Part shown: piece after piece, positions 33,230-45,468 of the stretch
Layout: each line of letters starts with the position of its first letter
Position numbering within the stretch: the stretch's first letter is position 1
From: Mugil cephalus
Lineage: Eukaryota > Chordata > Actinopteri > Mugiliformes > Mugilidae
Reading direction: 5' to 3'
Assembly: GCF_022458985.1 (NCBI RefSeq)
Contig: NC_061772.1
Coordinates: 26,595,501 to 26,659,500, forward strand
DNA length: 64,000 nucleotides
Notes under the pieces: generated by a model
Seen by the model: the letters and a program-made list of their open reading frames with translations, nothing else
Told to the model about the DNA's origin: nothing
The model's database searches: none
Made by a program: the position numbers and the translations under genes

Positions 33230-34140
33230 CAACACCGCCGCCTACAGGCCAAATGACGGCACCGCCTATCCGATGCTGCAGTCTCGCAAAGGCGACAGTG
33301 TTATGTTTTAGTGAACGGACTATTCACTCATTTGTCAGCTAAGTTGGTCCATTTGTAAAACAAACAAACAAATAAATGCGTTCTAATATAACAGCCATGC
33401 AGTAAATTCATATTCAAGTGTATCATATGGTACCATTTGAGTAGGTCAAACTGTGCAATACCTTAAAATAAAATATATTTTACCATATATATTGTATTCT
33501 CATTCATCTGTTTGTTTGTTTGTTATTATAAAATATTCTATTTTTGTTTTTGTAGCTCATTAGAGCAGCTGTGAACACTTTTGTGTTTAATTCGATACTG
33601 TTTGTATCCTACAGACACAAATAAATGACCACTTTTTTTGCACAAAACCCCACCAGAACAATAAAACAATTTATAATCGCAGACATTTAATAAATGAATA
33701 AATAAACAAAGAATATATAAGGTTATCAAAATCATTTAAATTCCATTTTTTGTTATGTCCCTGTTTTTGGTTCTTTCTTTTTTTTAAAAAAACATTTTTT
33801 ATATACTAAAGCCTATGGACAGTTTTATAGACATTGACAAGAAGTAAACAAAAATTCTGGCTTTGTGAATATATTTTCCCATCGTCTTTGTCTGTGTTAA
33901 CACAGCATTGCTTTCGTCTGTAACTTCTCCCGAGCACCCATTTGACAAACTCACCTGACAAATCTTCACGTCCAGAACACGTGTCCGTCTCTTGAGAGAC
34001 AATTAAAGAAGACATTGTTGTCGTGTGTTTGACAGAGTCGGAGGATCCATGGATACCTGTGATACCAGCATCGTATGAGGAGGAATACAGTAGGCGTGGA
34101 TGCTGTGGGTAGGTAAAGTCTGAGAGAAAACTATTAAAAT
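33230..34140. other. Intergenic DNA between the arl6 promoter and the epha6 3' end
   Basis: AT-rich DNA of about 0.9 kb with no exon or named repeat recognised. Confidence 0.5.
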
Positions 34141-34847
34141 AGGGTCGTTTATTCAGGAACAAACATACTGAATAAAACATACAACTTTCACTGGACTTTT
34201 TGTACAAGACATACTGCATTATCATAAGGAGAGAACGTACATTTCTATAAAATCTTTTGACATTCAGCGGTCTTCAGTTCAAAAAAACATGATTGTATTT
34301 ACCATTCTGTCAATCTTTATTTCTCATGAAGTGTTTCATGAGCCAGCCGGAAAGATTAAAGTCACACACCGTACCACGCACACCAGTCACCATATGATAC
34401 ATCCTGTCCTCATCCTCTTTCTCTCTCGTCATGAGGTAAACGGACTTGAGACCATTCAAAAGTCAATAGAAACTGTTGGATTGTCACTTGGAAAGAGAAG
34501 AGGTATCGGTGAACACTTGAATAGACACTAGAGAGAAGAAGTCCTAAATTCAAGTGAATGCTAGTATTTGCTGAGAGAATAAAGACGACCGCATTCGGCC
34601 AAACGCTGACAGAGGTTGGTTGTTGTGGAGGCTGTTTTGATAATGATCCATTAGATGACAAGTGTGTGTTAACTAGACCGCATGTGGTCCAGCAGCGGGG
34701 GGGCGAGGGGAGGGGGCCGCTCACACAGGAGCAGCATGTGGTACCTGCTACACCTAACAGTCTGGTGTTTGTGCAATTAGTTGGATGACGATGCCAAAAG
34801 GAACTCCGGTCTGTTTTTCCAGCTCGGCTCGACTTCGCGCCGCGGCC
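34141..34847 (-). other. epha6: epha6 3' UTR (inferred)
   Basis: Follows the epha6 stop. AATAAA signals on the minus strand at 34316-34321 and 34147-34152 would give a UTR of about 530-720 nt. This leaves about 1 kb to the arl6 promoter. Confidence 0.45.
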
Positions 34848-35476
34848 TCACACTTGAAAGCCGCTCTGCTGGATGTGGTGGAGCTGCAGGCGGAGGGACT
34901 GTATGCTGCTTATGATTCTCCTCTGGTGGCCGATCAAACAGACCCCGATGCGCCTGATGTCGCTGCGGAAGAGGAGGAGATTCGTGCATGTTTAAAGGAA
35001 AAACTTTGATGAGAAACGCACAACCTACAGCTATTTGAAGCGCACACGACATAAACAATGTCCACCTTTTGCTAATAGGACAATATGCTACACTAACAGG
35101 TGGCAATGACAGCATCGTTAAATAAGAACTTTTAAAAGGAGCCTGTGACACAGACAGAAACTATCCTATTTTTGTCTCCCAGACAAAGCTTAAACAAAGC
35201 TTAAAGCACAGTGTCATCATTTTGTCTGCTGCTTTGATGCCACCGCGTTTCCTTTTAGTGCGCTTTCTTTTTTCTTTTTTTCTCGATACTCCTGCTGCAT
35301 AATAATAATAATTCAGCTCCACTCACTCTATACTCATGGTGGAAATGGAATCCAGTGTTGTGTATCCTGCTGCGAGGAAGTTGTTCTTATACTGGCTCAT
35401 CTTGATGGAGTCGAGCCAGTCGCCGATGGAGATGAAAAGCGGGTAGTCTGGCATGTCCTCCGGGGAGTCGGGGTAA
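34848..35476 (-). CDS. epha6: epha6 SAM-domain exons (35327-35476 and 34848-34962)
   Basis: The first exon encodes [14 protein letters not shown], then [20 protein letters not shown] and [13 protein letters not shown]. The last encodes [20 protein letters not shown] followed by [15 protein letters not shown] and the stop. Together they make a complete C-terminal SAM domain. The final FQV resembles the PDZ-binding ends of Eph receptors. The donor of the first exon cuts within the Ile-Asp codons, as in mammals. Confidence 0.93.
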
Positions 35477-38400
35477 CTTAAAGGACAAACAGACAAGTTA
35501 GCGTAGCATTGAGATGGACAGTTAATAATCTTTGGAGGGACATGTCAGTGGTTTTGAATGACAAACTGTGTAGATGATAAAGCATGCAGTTCATTAATGA
35601 GAGGATATGTGATTTATTTTTGTCCAAATTCAATTCAATTCAATTCCAAATTCTAACCCTAAACCTAACAGCCAGTAAGAATTTGTAATTCAAGTGTTAT
35701 GAGAGAACAATTGACTTTGGTGCCTCGTCGGTCCGTGTATGTTTGGTCATTGAATTTTCCGTTCAGAAAAGGATATTAAAAAAACAAAAAATAAGTGGTT
35801 ATTTGACTTTCAGTTTAATATTCAAAAATTAAAATTGAGTCTGAGGGTTTGAAATTGAGGGTTGAGTATGGATAAACAAAAACCACTCCCTTTTAATTTT
35901 CTGTTTCTAAGTTGTTGTTTTCAAAGTAAGAGCACGAATTAGGACGGCACTTGGCATTAACAGAAGTTAATGGACATTAGTACATTAGTACATCAGTACG
36001 TTGTTTTTCGAAACAATAAAAGAGTGTGTGTCTCAGGGAAGAGGACATGACTGCAGAAAAACTAAGCTGCATATTTTAAATAAAAACTAAAAATAACTAC
36101 ACATAATCAAGGAATAGTTAGCTACTAGCTAATATTACTCTGATGTGAGTGCAGAGATTTCTGCAAGACAAGCCTTGTTTTGTCATGTCAAAAATCACGT
36201 CAGCGTAAGGTTCCAAACACATCCTAGCCTGTGCTACATAGGGCGCAGTGGCCAGAAACATACATGCACTTACTTTGAAAACGGCAACTTCCGGTTGCAA
36301 AACATGAAAAAACGACCGTTGTTTTTTTATTCTGTCTTCTAACGATTTTATTTTTTTATTTTTAGAAACAGAAAATTAAAATAGACCGATTTTTAAAGTT
36401 TTGTTTATCAGTTCATAACCATGACAAAGAAAAATGGGAACAAAGCCAACAAATTTTATGACAAACAGACGAAATTAACTGCATTTTCTTAAGAGAGAAA
36501 ACTTGTAAATCAGTCAGATTTGGCCAAACACAATAGGAGGAGAAGGTTTTAGTCTAAGACGTGAAGGGATGAAAACCAACTTGCAGACACTAACTTGCAA
36601 CAGGACAACATTACAGCTACGATGATAATTTCTTCACCTCCAAAACAATTTTGTCTTTGTGTGGCTGTCTGTTGCTAACCAGATGCTTCCCTTTTATTGT
36701 TGCTTTGTGTGCCACTGAAAAACTTTTTTAATGCGGAAAACCTTCACATTCACACGAACTGTGCTGACACTGTAAGAACACAGAGGTTTGAAACGTACCT
36801 CTGAACGTCGCTAACCAAAGTCAGCAGACTACTGGGGTTGATAATGAGTTTGTCAAGGAAAGAGAGCACGTCGTTGAAGCGCGGGCGCTGGCTCGACTCC
36901 TTCTGCCAGCAGTGCAGCATCAGCTGGTGGAGCGTCACGGGGCAGCCCATTGGAGCTGGTAGACGGTACCCCTCCTCAATGGACAGAATGACCTGAGAGT
37001 GGAAGATGAAAAATATGGCATTGATTGTGCTTCAAATCTTGATAAATTTAATGTGATCGAGAGCTTACATCTTGATTGGACATTTCCCAGTAGGGCCTCT
37101 CGCCATACGACATCACTTCCCACATGACAATCCCGAAGCTCCACACATCACTAGCGGAGGAAAACTTTCCATAAGCGATGGCCTCTGGTGCTGTCCAGCG
37201 TATCGGTATCTTCCCTCCCTGACAAATAAAAAACAGAAACACAGAATCAGATTGTTAAAGTAACATCCGGGCCTGTTTGCCATTATACAGCCATTAGATC
37301 CACACTCACTGTAGCTGTGTAGGCGGCCTCCGTGTCATCTTCAAGAACTCTGGACATGCCGAAGTCAGACACCTTGCACACCAAGTTTTCATCCACCAGG
37401 ATGTTGCGGGCGGCGAGGTCTCTGTGAACGTAACCCATATCCGAGAGGTAGGTCATGCCGACGGCAATCCCACGCAGCATGCCGACCAGCTGCAGCACCG
37501 TGAACTGACCGTCGCGTGTCTGGGCAGAGAGGACAAATAGGACGTGAGGAACATTTCATTCAGGAGTAAAACTGTGCACGTGTAAAAAATACGCATTCTT
37601 CTCACGCGAAGGAAAGAGTCAAGGGCTCCATTTTCCATGTACTCCACCACTATCATCACCGGTCTGCCTGTGGGAAAAAGAACAAGGCATATTATGAGGG
37701 GCGAACAGAAAGAAGAATTCTCTGCAAACGCACACTAGAAGACACGCTGCATAAAGGGCTTACTCCTAGTGACTACGCCCTCCAGCCGGATGATGTTGGG
37801 GTTGTTGAACTGTCCCATGATCGATGCCTCGCGCAGGAACTCTCGCCTCTGTTGGTCCATGTAGCCGCCTTTGAGGGTTTTTATTGCCACCGCAATGTCC
37901 TTCCTTCCTGGGACACGCAAACGGCCGCTGCAGACTTCTCCAAATTCACCTGTAAGAACACAGCACGCACACATGCACTTATGTAACAAAAAAAAATCAA
38001 AAGTTAAATTAGGAATAATGACACACTTGCAGGGTTTACGTCTCCATGTAAGATTAAGAGCCGACTGTGTGCAGTATTTGCTGCTGCAGGTGACATTTCT
38101 AAAATGCTTATTGTTCTTATTAAAGGATCTTCTTAAAAGTCAGTCAGACAATCAGTTAATCACTTAAAACTTGGAGTTAAAATAAATTAAGAGGCCAGTT
38201 TTCTTGCCCGCCATATTGAAGAACTGTAACTTCACTCCACCTCCAGCAGATGGCAGCGACGTGACAGAAATAAACCCGCATAGATTCTTACAAGGCTTAA
38301 AAGCACTAGCTTTGCATCTCTAAGGTGCAATACAATATATTACTTTAACATCAGCTGCTAAGAGGGGCAATAAAATAACAATTTTATGGTGTTCAGCTTT

Positions 38401-41400
38401 TCTTTTTAATGTTTTACTCCGCATTAAACGTAGGTGCCAGGCCAGACAGTAATCACTAGGGAGGATATCCTGTGCATTATCAATTTAAGAAATAACACTC
38501 ATGCACTAAATAATCTACATTGACAAATCATGCATTTATCATTTAATCTATTCATTTCTTTTACCAGCACCAATCACCCTCTCGATGCATATGTACGAGG
38601 GCTCGATCTCTTTGGCAAATTCCTCCACAGCCTGAGTGGGATCTTCGTACGTATCTGGATCCACGTAGGTCTTTATTCCAGAGAAAGGGACTGGAAGAGA
38701 TGCACAGTCACAAGTAAACGTGCGACACTGCGTTATTTTGAGGGTGTACAGGTTAATGTTGGGACACTAGGTTATAAAATGCTCATCCTACTTGGCTTAT
38801 GTAGACAGAGTCTTGCATTTTGAGCCAGTCATGTGCACATTTTCTTAATTCATTTAAAAAACAAATATTTGCCTGCATAAACATTAGTCTACTACTCTAC
38901 AGCCGCGTGGGGAATTCTGCTGTATTGAACCATATAACTTTATGTTTTTGTTGAGATGGTGACAAATAAGTAAATTTTTTATCCGCCTGTGCGAGTTTGT
39001 AATTGCCGGATCATTTGCTTCTATTACATTGCTCGGGTTTTCTCTGCTGTTTTGTCAAGGGAGGAAAAATAAAGTGGTAAAAACTATAAAGAAGGAGCAG
39101 AGAATATGCCCCAGAGCAGCGTAAAAAAGACATTGCAGGCATCCAGGATCCAGCCTCCTCCTCTGTCGCTGAGTCTGGGGATGCTGCTGCAGCGAGCGCC
39201 GTGCGTGATGACTGGCACAAATGATAACTTGAAGCAGCCCGTGGTGCACCTCCAGCAGATGAGCTGGGGACTAAATGTACTTTATAGCTGTGTCAGCTGG
39301 TATTGTTGAGGGTGTTGCGGGTTGACGGCTTCGGCTGAGGTAGATTTCCAGTTTGGAGTCTACGTCCCAACCTCTGTCTCCCGGGTGTCTAAGCTCGGCT
39401 CTGTAACATAACAAGCCTTTTTCTACTGCCGAGCCTGTTGGGCGTCCCCCCCCCTCTCTCCCCTCCTCCCCACCGCCTGGGTGATGCGGCTCCCCCGAGG
39501 GCACAACCGCAAATTACAAACAACATCAAACACCTGGCGGAGGCAAGCTTTATAGCTATTCAAGTAATTTTTTGTGTTATTTTAACAAAACAAAAGACGC
39601 GTGCCTGTATATTTGCACTGGGAACAGTGTTACCATTCTTTGCCGTACTTCAGCCACAACATTAAAACCGCAGACAGGAGAAGTGAATAACATTAAAATC
39701 ATCTTGTGGCAACTCAGTGTTCTGCTGAGAAACTTTTGGACCTGGGATTCATTGGTGTTACTTGTACCATGTACCACATGTAGCTCACACCTAGACCAGA
39801 CCAGACCAGACCAGACCAGACACCCCCACCCCATAGCAATGACACTTGTTGATGGCAGCAGTCATCCCCAGCAGGATGCAGACCCATAAAAACAGTTAAG
39901 GAACAACTCAAAAAACATGAAGGTGTTGACCTTGCCACCATATTCACTAGTGGGATGGTCCACAGAGCCCCCTCCTCTCAAACCCATAGGACCCAAAAAC
40001 ATCCCACTAACAACCTCCTGTTGCCAGACACCACAGTTCACCCTCAGAAGGTCCATGTCCATTCTCTGATGAGCTGTTTTGGAGTCACAAGGGGAGACCT
40101 ACACAATATTAGGCAGGTGCTCATAATGTTATGCCTGATCGGTGTATAGAGTAAGTCCACAGCAAAAGTCAAATTTTCTTTTCCCTAAATAAAAACATGA
40201 AGGAACGCGCACACAGCACACTTAAAGATGTGTCATCTTGTAGAGACACATCATGGGTTTGGAGGGACACTTCCAGTCAGAAGTTTCTCATTCACTGAAC
40301 TGAACGAGAAGGCGTGTCCAAACTTTAGACTGGTAGCGTATGTCAGCAGGTTGTGAGTCTTTTTCTGTCCTTCTCGAATCAATCCCAAATCTCCAAATCA
40401 AGCCCACTCACGGCAGAGCAGCTAGATTTTTTCTCAGCCGCCACATTTGTTCCCCTGCAGGAGTCAGATCAAATCCTACAAGAGCTCCCGCCCAAAGCAT
40501 CTTAGCAAAATACAAGGAATCATTTTGTTCCCCGGGGGAGGACACTCCTCGTCTTTTGGAGGGGGTGGGGGGCGGGGGATCAATAACGCCGTGTTTGTCT
40601 GAAATTGTAGCGCCACGATACGCTTGGGTCAATGCTGTAATTGTTAATCGGAACAGCAAGTTTTGTCAAAATCCGATAATGGGCAGGTGGCACACTGTGC
40701 ACATTGAAAGGCTGGGGGGAATGGGGGGGGGGGGGGGGTACCCAGAAATAAGGCCACAACAGCCCCAAACATGAGGAGAGGATGCTTGTGATTTGTGGCT
40801 GTTACGTGTGCTTACAAATATCAGAAAGCAGTCGGCAAATAGAGGAGCTTAGTTTGGGGATAACAGGTGTGAGTGTGTGTTCAGAGACTTGAAAGGAGAT
40901 TTCAGTTTAATCTTTTATCTGGACCGCTGCCTCTAACTCATACTGGATTTGGGGATGTTTTGGAAAATGTGTGACATATTGAATTACAGTTTTAAAAACC
41001 TAAATCACCCGTCTTTTCTCCTTCATTTTGTTTGGAGAGTTGTAACGAAGATGCATTAAAGCAGATTATTTCACAGGCGAAGCCGCAATGAGACGCTCGT
41101 CAGTGCGAAGAGTCTGTTAAGTTCGGAGTCTGGGATGTGAATTATTATTTTAATTGGGTTGCCCATGCATGTATGCAACAGACATAACATTATGACCACC
41201 TGGTTAATATTGTGCCTCCGAAACAGTTGTGACTCATCAGAGATTATGAGACTGTGGTGTCTGGGAGCATAATGTTGTTAGTGGAGGGGGGTCTTTGGGT
41301 CCTATGGGTTGATGGGAGGGGAGGGGCCTCTGTGGATCATCACACAGATACTTCGCAGATCAGGTTGGTGTCCAGTGAATTTGAAGGCCAGGTCAACACC

Positions 41401-44400
41401 TTGTCCTTGTGCTCCATGTGTTGTTCCTAAAGCGTTTTTGTGAGTGTCAGGCTTCATCCTGCTGGGGATGGACACTGCCATCAAGTAGTGTCATTGGTTT
41501 CAGTGGTTTCAATGTTGTGGCTGATCGGTGTGCATGCACTGGTTAATGTGTACCAAGTATGTTTGGACATTTTCTCAGGCTAGCTCGAACTGAACTGAGG
41601 TTCTTTTTTTCAAATAGCTGATGCAGAAAGTCTTTTGTGTTTTTTAATTTTTTCTTCCATTAGCATTCGTCTTAGTCTAGCATTAGTCCTTGTAAACAAG
41701 CCACAAACCTTCAGTCTGCCCTCTAATAGTAAGTGGATGCTCTGTAACAAAGTGAGCGAGAGTGAGCCTGAATGCATTCGTTCGAGTCGATTTCTTTTCA
41801 GCCCCTAACGCGAGTAACAACTGAACCATCAGCGGGCGGTTTTTATTTAAATGGAAGGAAAAACGTGGCTGCATTCAAAAAGCTCACGATAACACAAATG
41901 CATGAAAGTGATACAAGCCACGGCCTCTGTTTGTGAAAGCTGTAGGAAGCATCTCCTGCAGCATACATTCTCCCGGGGTGAACGTCAAAATACAAGGTGA
42001 AGGGCAAAATATACATACGCACAGCGTAAAAAAGGTGTATATACTGTACCGTGTCCACTGTGGAAGCGAGTCCTCCTCTTCTCCTCTGACTTCATCCTGG
42101 CTTTAATATACCCCTGACACCTGTACGAATGAACCACAGGATAAAAAGTCTTGTTTGCCATCACATAAAAAGAGCACTCTGCATCTCGAACTCTCTGTCT
42201 TTCCTCTAATAACCTCCCTCAAGTGTTTTGTGCTGAGCAACACGGTGAATTAGTCGACATTATCGTCTGAAAACAATCACGACATCTAACAGATTCACGG
42301 AGCTCATGCTAAAAGGTGGAAACGTTTATTCTGACAGAAACGGAAAATGCCTAAAACAGTTTTCGTTTTTTTTCCCTTTTCTATTAATTCCACATCATCA
42401 TTCTCTTCGCTGGCAAAGATGTCTTTGCTCAAAAAACTACAAAAGAACACAAAGACATTTTCCTCTTTTTTCTATAATCCATTTTTTGGAGCAATTTCTG
42501 TCTTTGCCTTTATGTAATTCTTTTTATTTTCTGCCACTTTCCCATGTTTTTAGTATCCTCAGTGTCACACACTCAAGGATTTCAGTCTCCTCAGAGAGGG
42601 AGAGTCGGGACAAAAGTGACAGTCTAACACTAGCATTTGGCAAAAATTAATTAAATAAATAAATAAATAACTTGCGGCATCTTTAGAAATGTCATCAAAG
42701 GATTAAACATGCTAATGTATTTAGCAACTTTTCACTTTAAACTCTTCTCTAGTTTCAAAGGCATTTGAATCAAAACACTTTTTAAACTCAGTTTAGCCCC
42801 GTCCAGAGAGAGAGAGACGTGATGGATGGTAAAGTTCCACCCACATATTGTCGTGTTTCTGGCTCTTTATAATCCCCCGTGGGCCGCACCTGTAACATGA
42901 GAAAACTAGAGCATGATATGAAAATGATCCACGTCTCAGATATCAGGTTGGCTGTGATGTTCGCTTCAATTCAATTTTGCTGTTCGCACTTACAACACAC
43001 AATCATAAAGAAAGAAATGTTTAGGTTTGTTGCAACTTATTCTGCTTCATTTACACTTTTATCCTCTTTACTAAGTACTAGTTGGTGTAAAAACATGACG
43101 GCGGACATTTCAGCGGATTCATTCTGCTGCTGATCACTGATCTTACAAAGGATTTCTGAAATCTATGGATTACTTGTAAGTAGGAAGCGTAAGTGCTGGC
43201 CCGAATTATATTACAGTAAGAGTAGAAGAGTGCTCTTTTTCAAATACTGTTTAACCCTTTTCATAATGCCCCAACGATTTTACAAACACATTCACAGTGA
43301 CTCTTAAAACAGATTTTCTCATCCATTCAGATGCCTAAGAACTGTGAAGCGATGAAACTTGTGCAAGTACATTGTCATTGATAGATATTTTGGTTCTGTC
43401 AACGTTATAATTCTTGTTCTTATTTCTGAAAATAATGAGGTGAGATTTCTTGACATTGAGTGATAACTTGTTTAACTTAAACCAATGAGAAAACTAGATG
43501 ATGGATGCAACAATGGAATCAATATATATATATAGCATCATTAGCAACACACAGCCAACAAGGCTCCTGAACAGGCACATCTGCAAAGGAAAACTCCCAT
43601 GTACTGTATGAGTAATAATAAATGTAAAGGATTGACAGAGCCAGAATTAATTGTAGAGAACTTAGTGAGTATACACTTTACCCATAAAGCTCCTATTTTA
43701 GCAGCACAGGTGCAGAAAACTATGCCGAGGACAATTGTTTCTATATTGTGAAGTGTTGTATAACAGTTAAATGCTCTGTACTATATAAAATACGGTATAT
43801 TTTAGGTAAAAACTGTTGCATGTAAGCATGCAAAAAATAGCCCCCAAATATATTCATGGAGTCTGTTGACATATTTAATACAGGTTAAAATATAATATAT
43901 TCTCGCGGGCATGCCTTTGGAAACTTAAGGTCCTCGGATGTAAACGGATGTAAAGGATGGACAGAGCCAGCATTAATAGTAAGAAAAGAGCTTGTGAGTT
44001 ACAGCGCACTCATGAAGTACCTGTTATAAGTAGCACAGATGCTGGAAACTATGTCAGATACAGTCATTGTTGTATTACCGGCGAATAGGCTGGCATCATC
44101 GAGGCATATGTGAAGTATGTTATGCAACAGTCAGGTAAGATAATGTGGGCTCATCTGTTCTATTATTACTTTAAATTATTTCAGGTAAAAACGACTAACA
44201 TGTGTGCATGCAAAAAAAAAAAAAAACAGGTTAAAACCATAGACTGCATAAATATGGATGACAGAACGGCTCCTTAAAGGCGAAGCCAAAGCAAGTAGAG
44301 CTCCCTTAAGCTCCACCCCCTCCATGTTAGTTAATGGGACTTGGGCCAAACTTAAAAAAAGTCAATTTTTTTTTTCAAGTATGGTTTCTGTCATTTTAGG

Positions 44401-45436
44401 TAGTTAATATGATGCTGATGAATGTTCAAGTGTCAATGTTTCTGATAAGTTTCGTTTTAGTTATCAATTTGACACAATCGAAACAGGATGTGACATTATG
44501 ATGACTACCAGTTGCCATGCCAATGGCTCTGTGAAGCAGTCTCATCTGAATGTGAATAAATAAATAAATAAATAAGTACAATGTATAATCCAAAGCACTG
44601 CACAGACACAAACTCAATGCATATTTATATAGTCTAAAACATGGACTGAACATATTCTCGAAGGCACACATTTAGAAACTTACGTGCCACTAAACTTAAG
44701 CAGTTTTGCACGACCATACCTGCAGCATTAGGATAGCATACTTGTTTCAGCACTGGGAGAAAACCTGTTAAAATAATCTGAACGAATCAAGAGGAAGAGA
44801 ATCTGATTGCAAACAAGCTGGTAATTACAGGCATGGGGAAATATGTCGCCTGATATATCAATTTAGGGACATGGATTGTGGTAATAATCATATCTGGCAA
44901 ACCTGCACCTATTACAGGAGGTGTTAATCAAATTAAAATGAGCAATTTACTTTGCGCAGCTTGGTGACTTTGACCCCGGTGGGACCATGCTTCATACAAA
45001 AAAAAAAAAAGTCTCTTGCATTTCTGGTACTTTTATTATAAAATGAAACACGCTTTTAACACGTTCAGAAACATTCCGCACAAATGGTGCAATCAAAGAT
45101 TATCACATGGGCCTGTGACACAATCCGATGTAAGTCAAGACAAACTATCGCCACTTTCTGTCCATTTTTCCGTTTATTATTATTATTATTATTAATAAGT
45201 GCCACTAATGGTGAAAACCCCCGTGAACCAGAGGGAGACTGAAGAAAACAGTCTGAGGCAACCTGTGGAGGTTAATGGAACGGAGCAAACCGCTGGTACA
45301 TGCATTACATGCTGAGTAATTAGGCAGAAAATTGGTTCAGCCATTTGGAAAATAAGAGTGTCTGCTTGGTGGCAAAAGAGACTCCATTAACAGACTTGTA
45401 GAAGTAGCGTCACTCTGGAGATTATGAGAAGGGAAG

Positions 45437-45468
<32 letters not shown>

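Noticed and set aside
39106-39309. Possible extra epha6 exon between the juxtamembrane exons
   Set aside because: The exons on both sides already join in phase and the sequence resembles nothing in EphA receptors.
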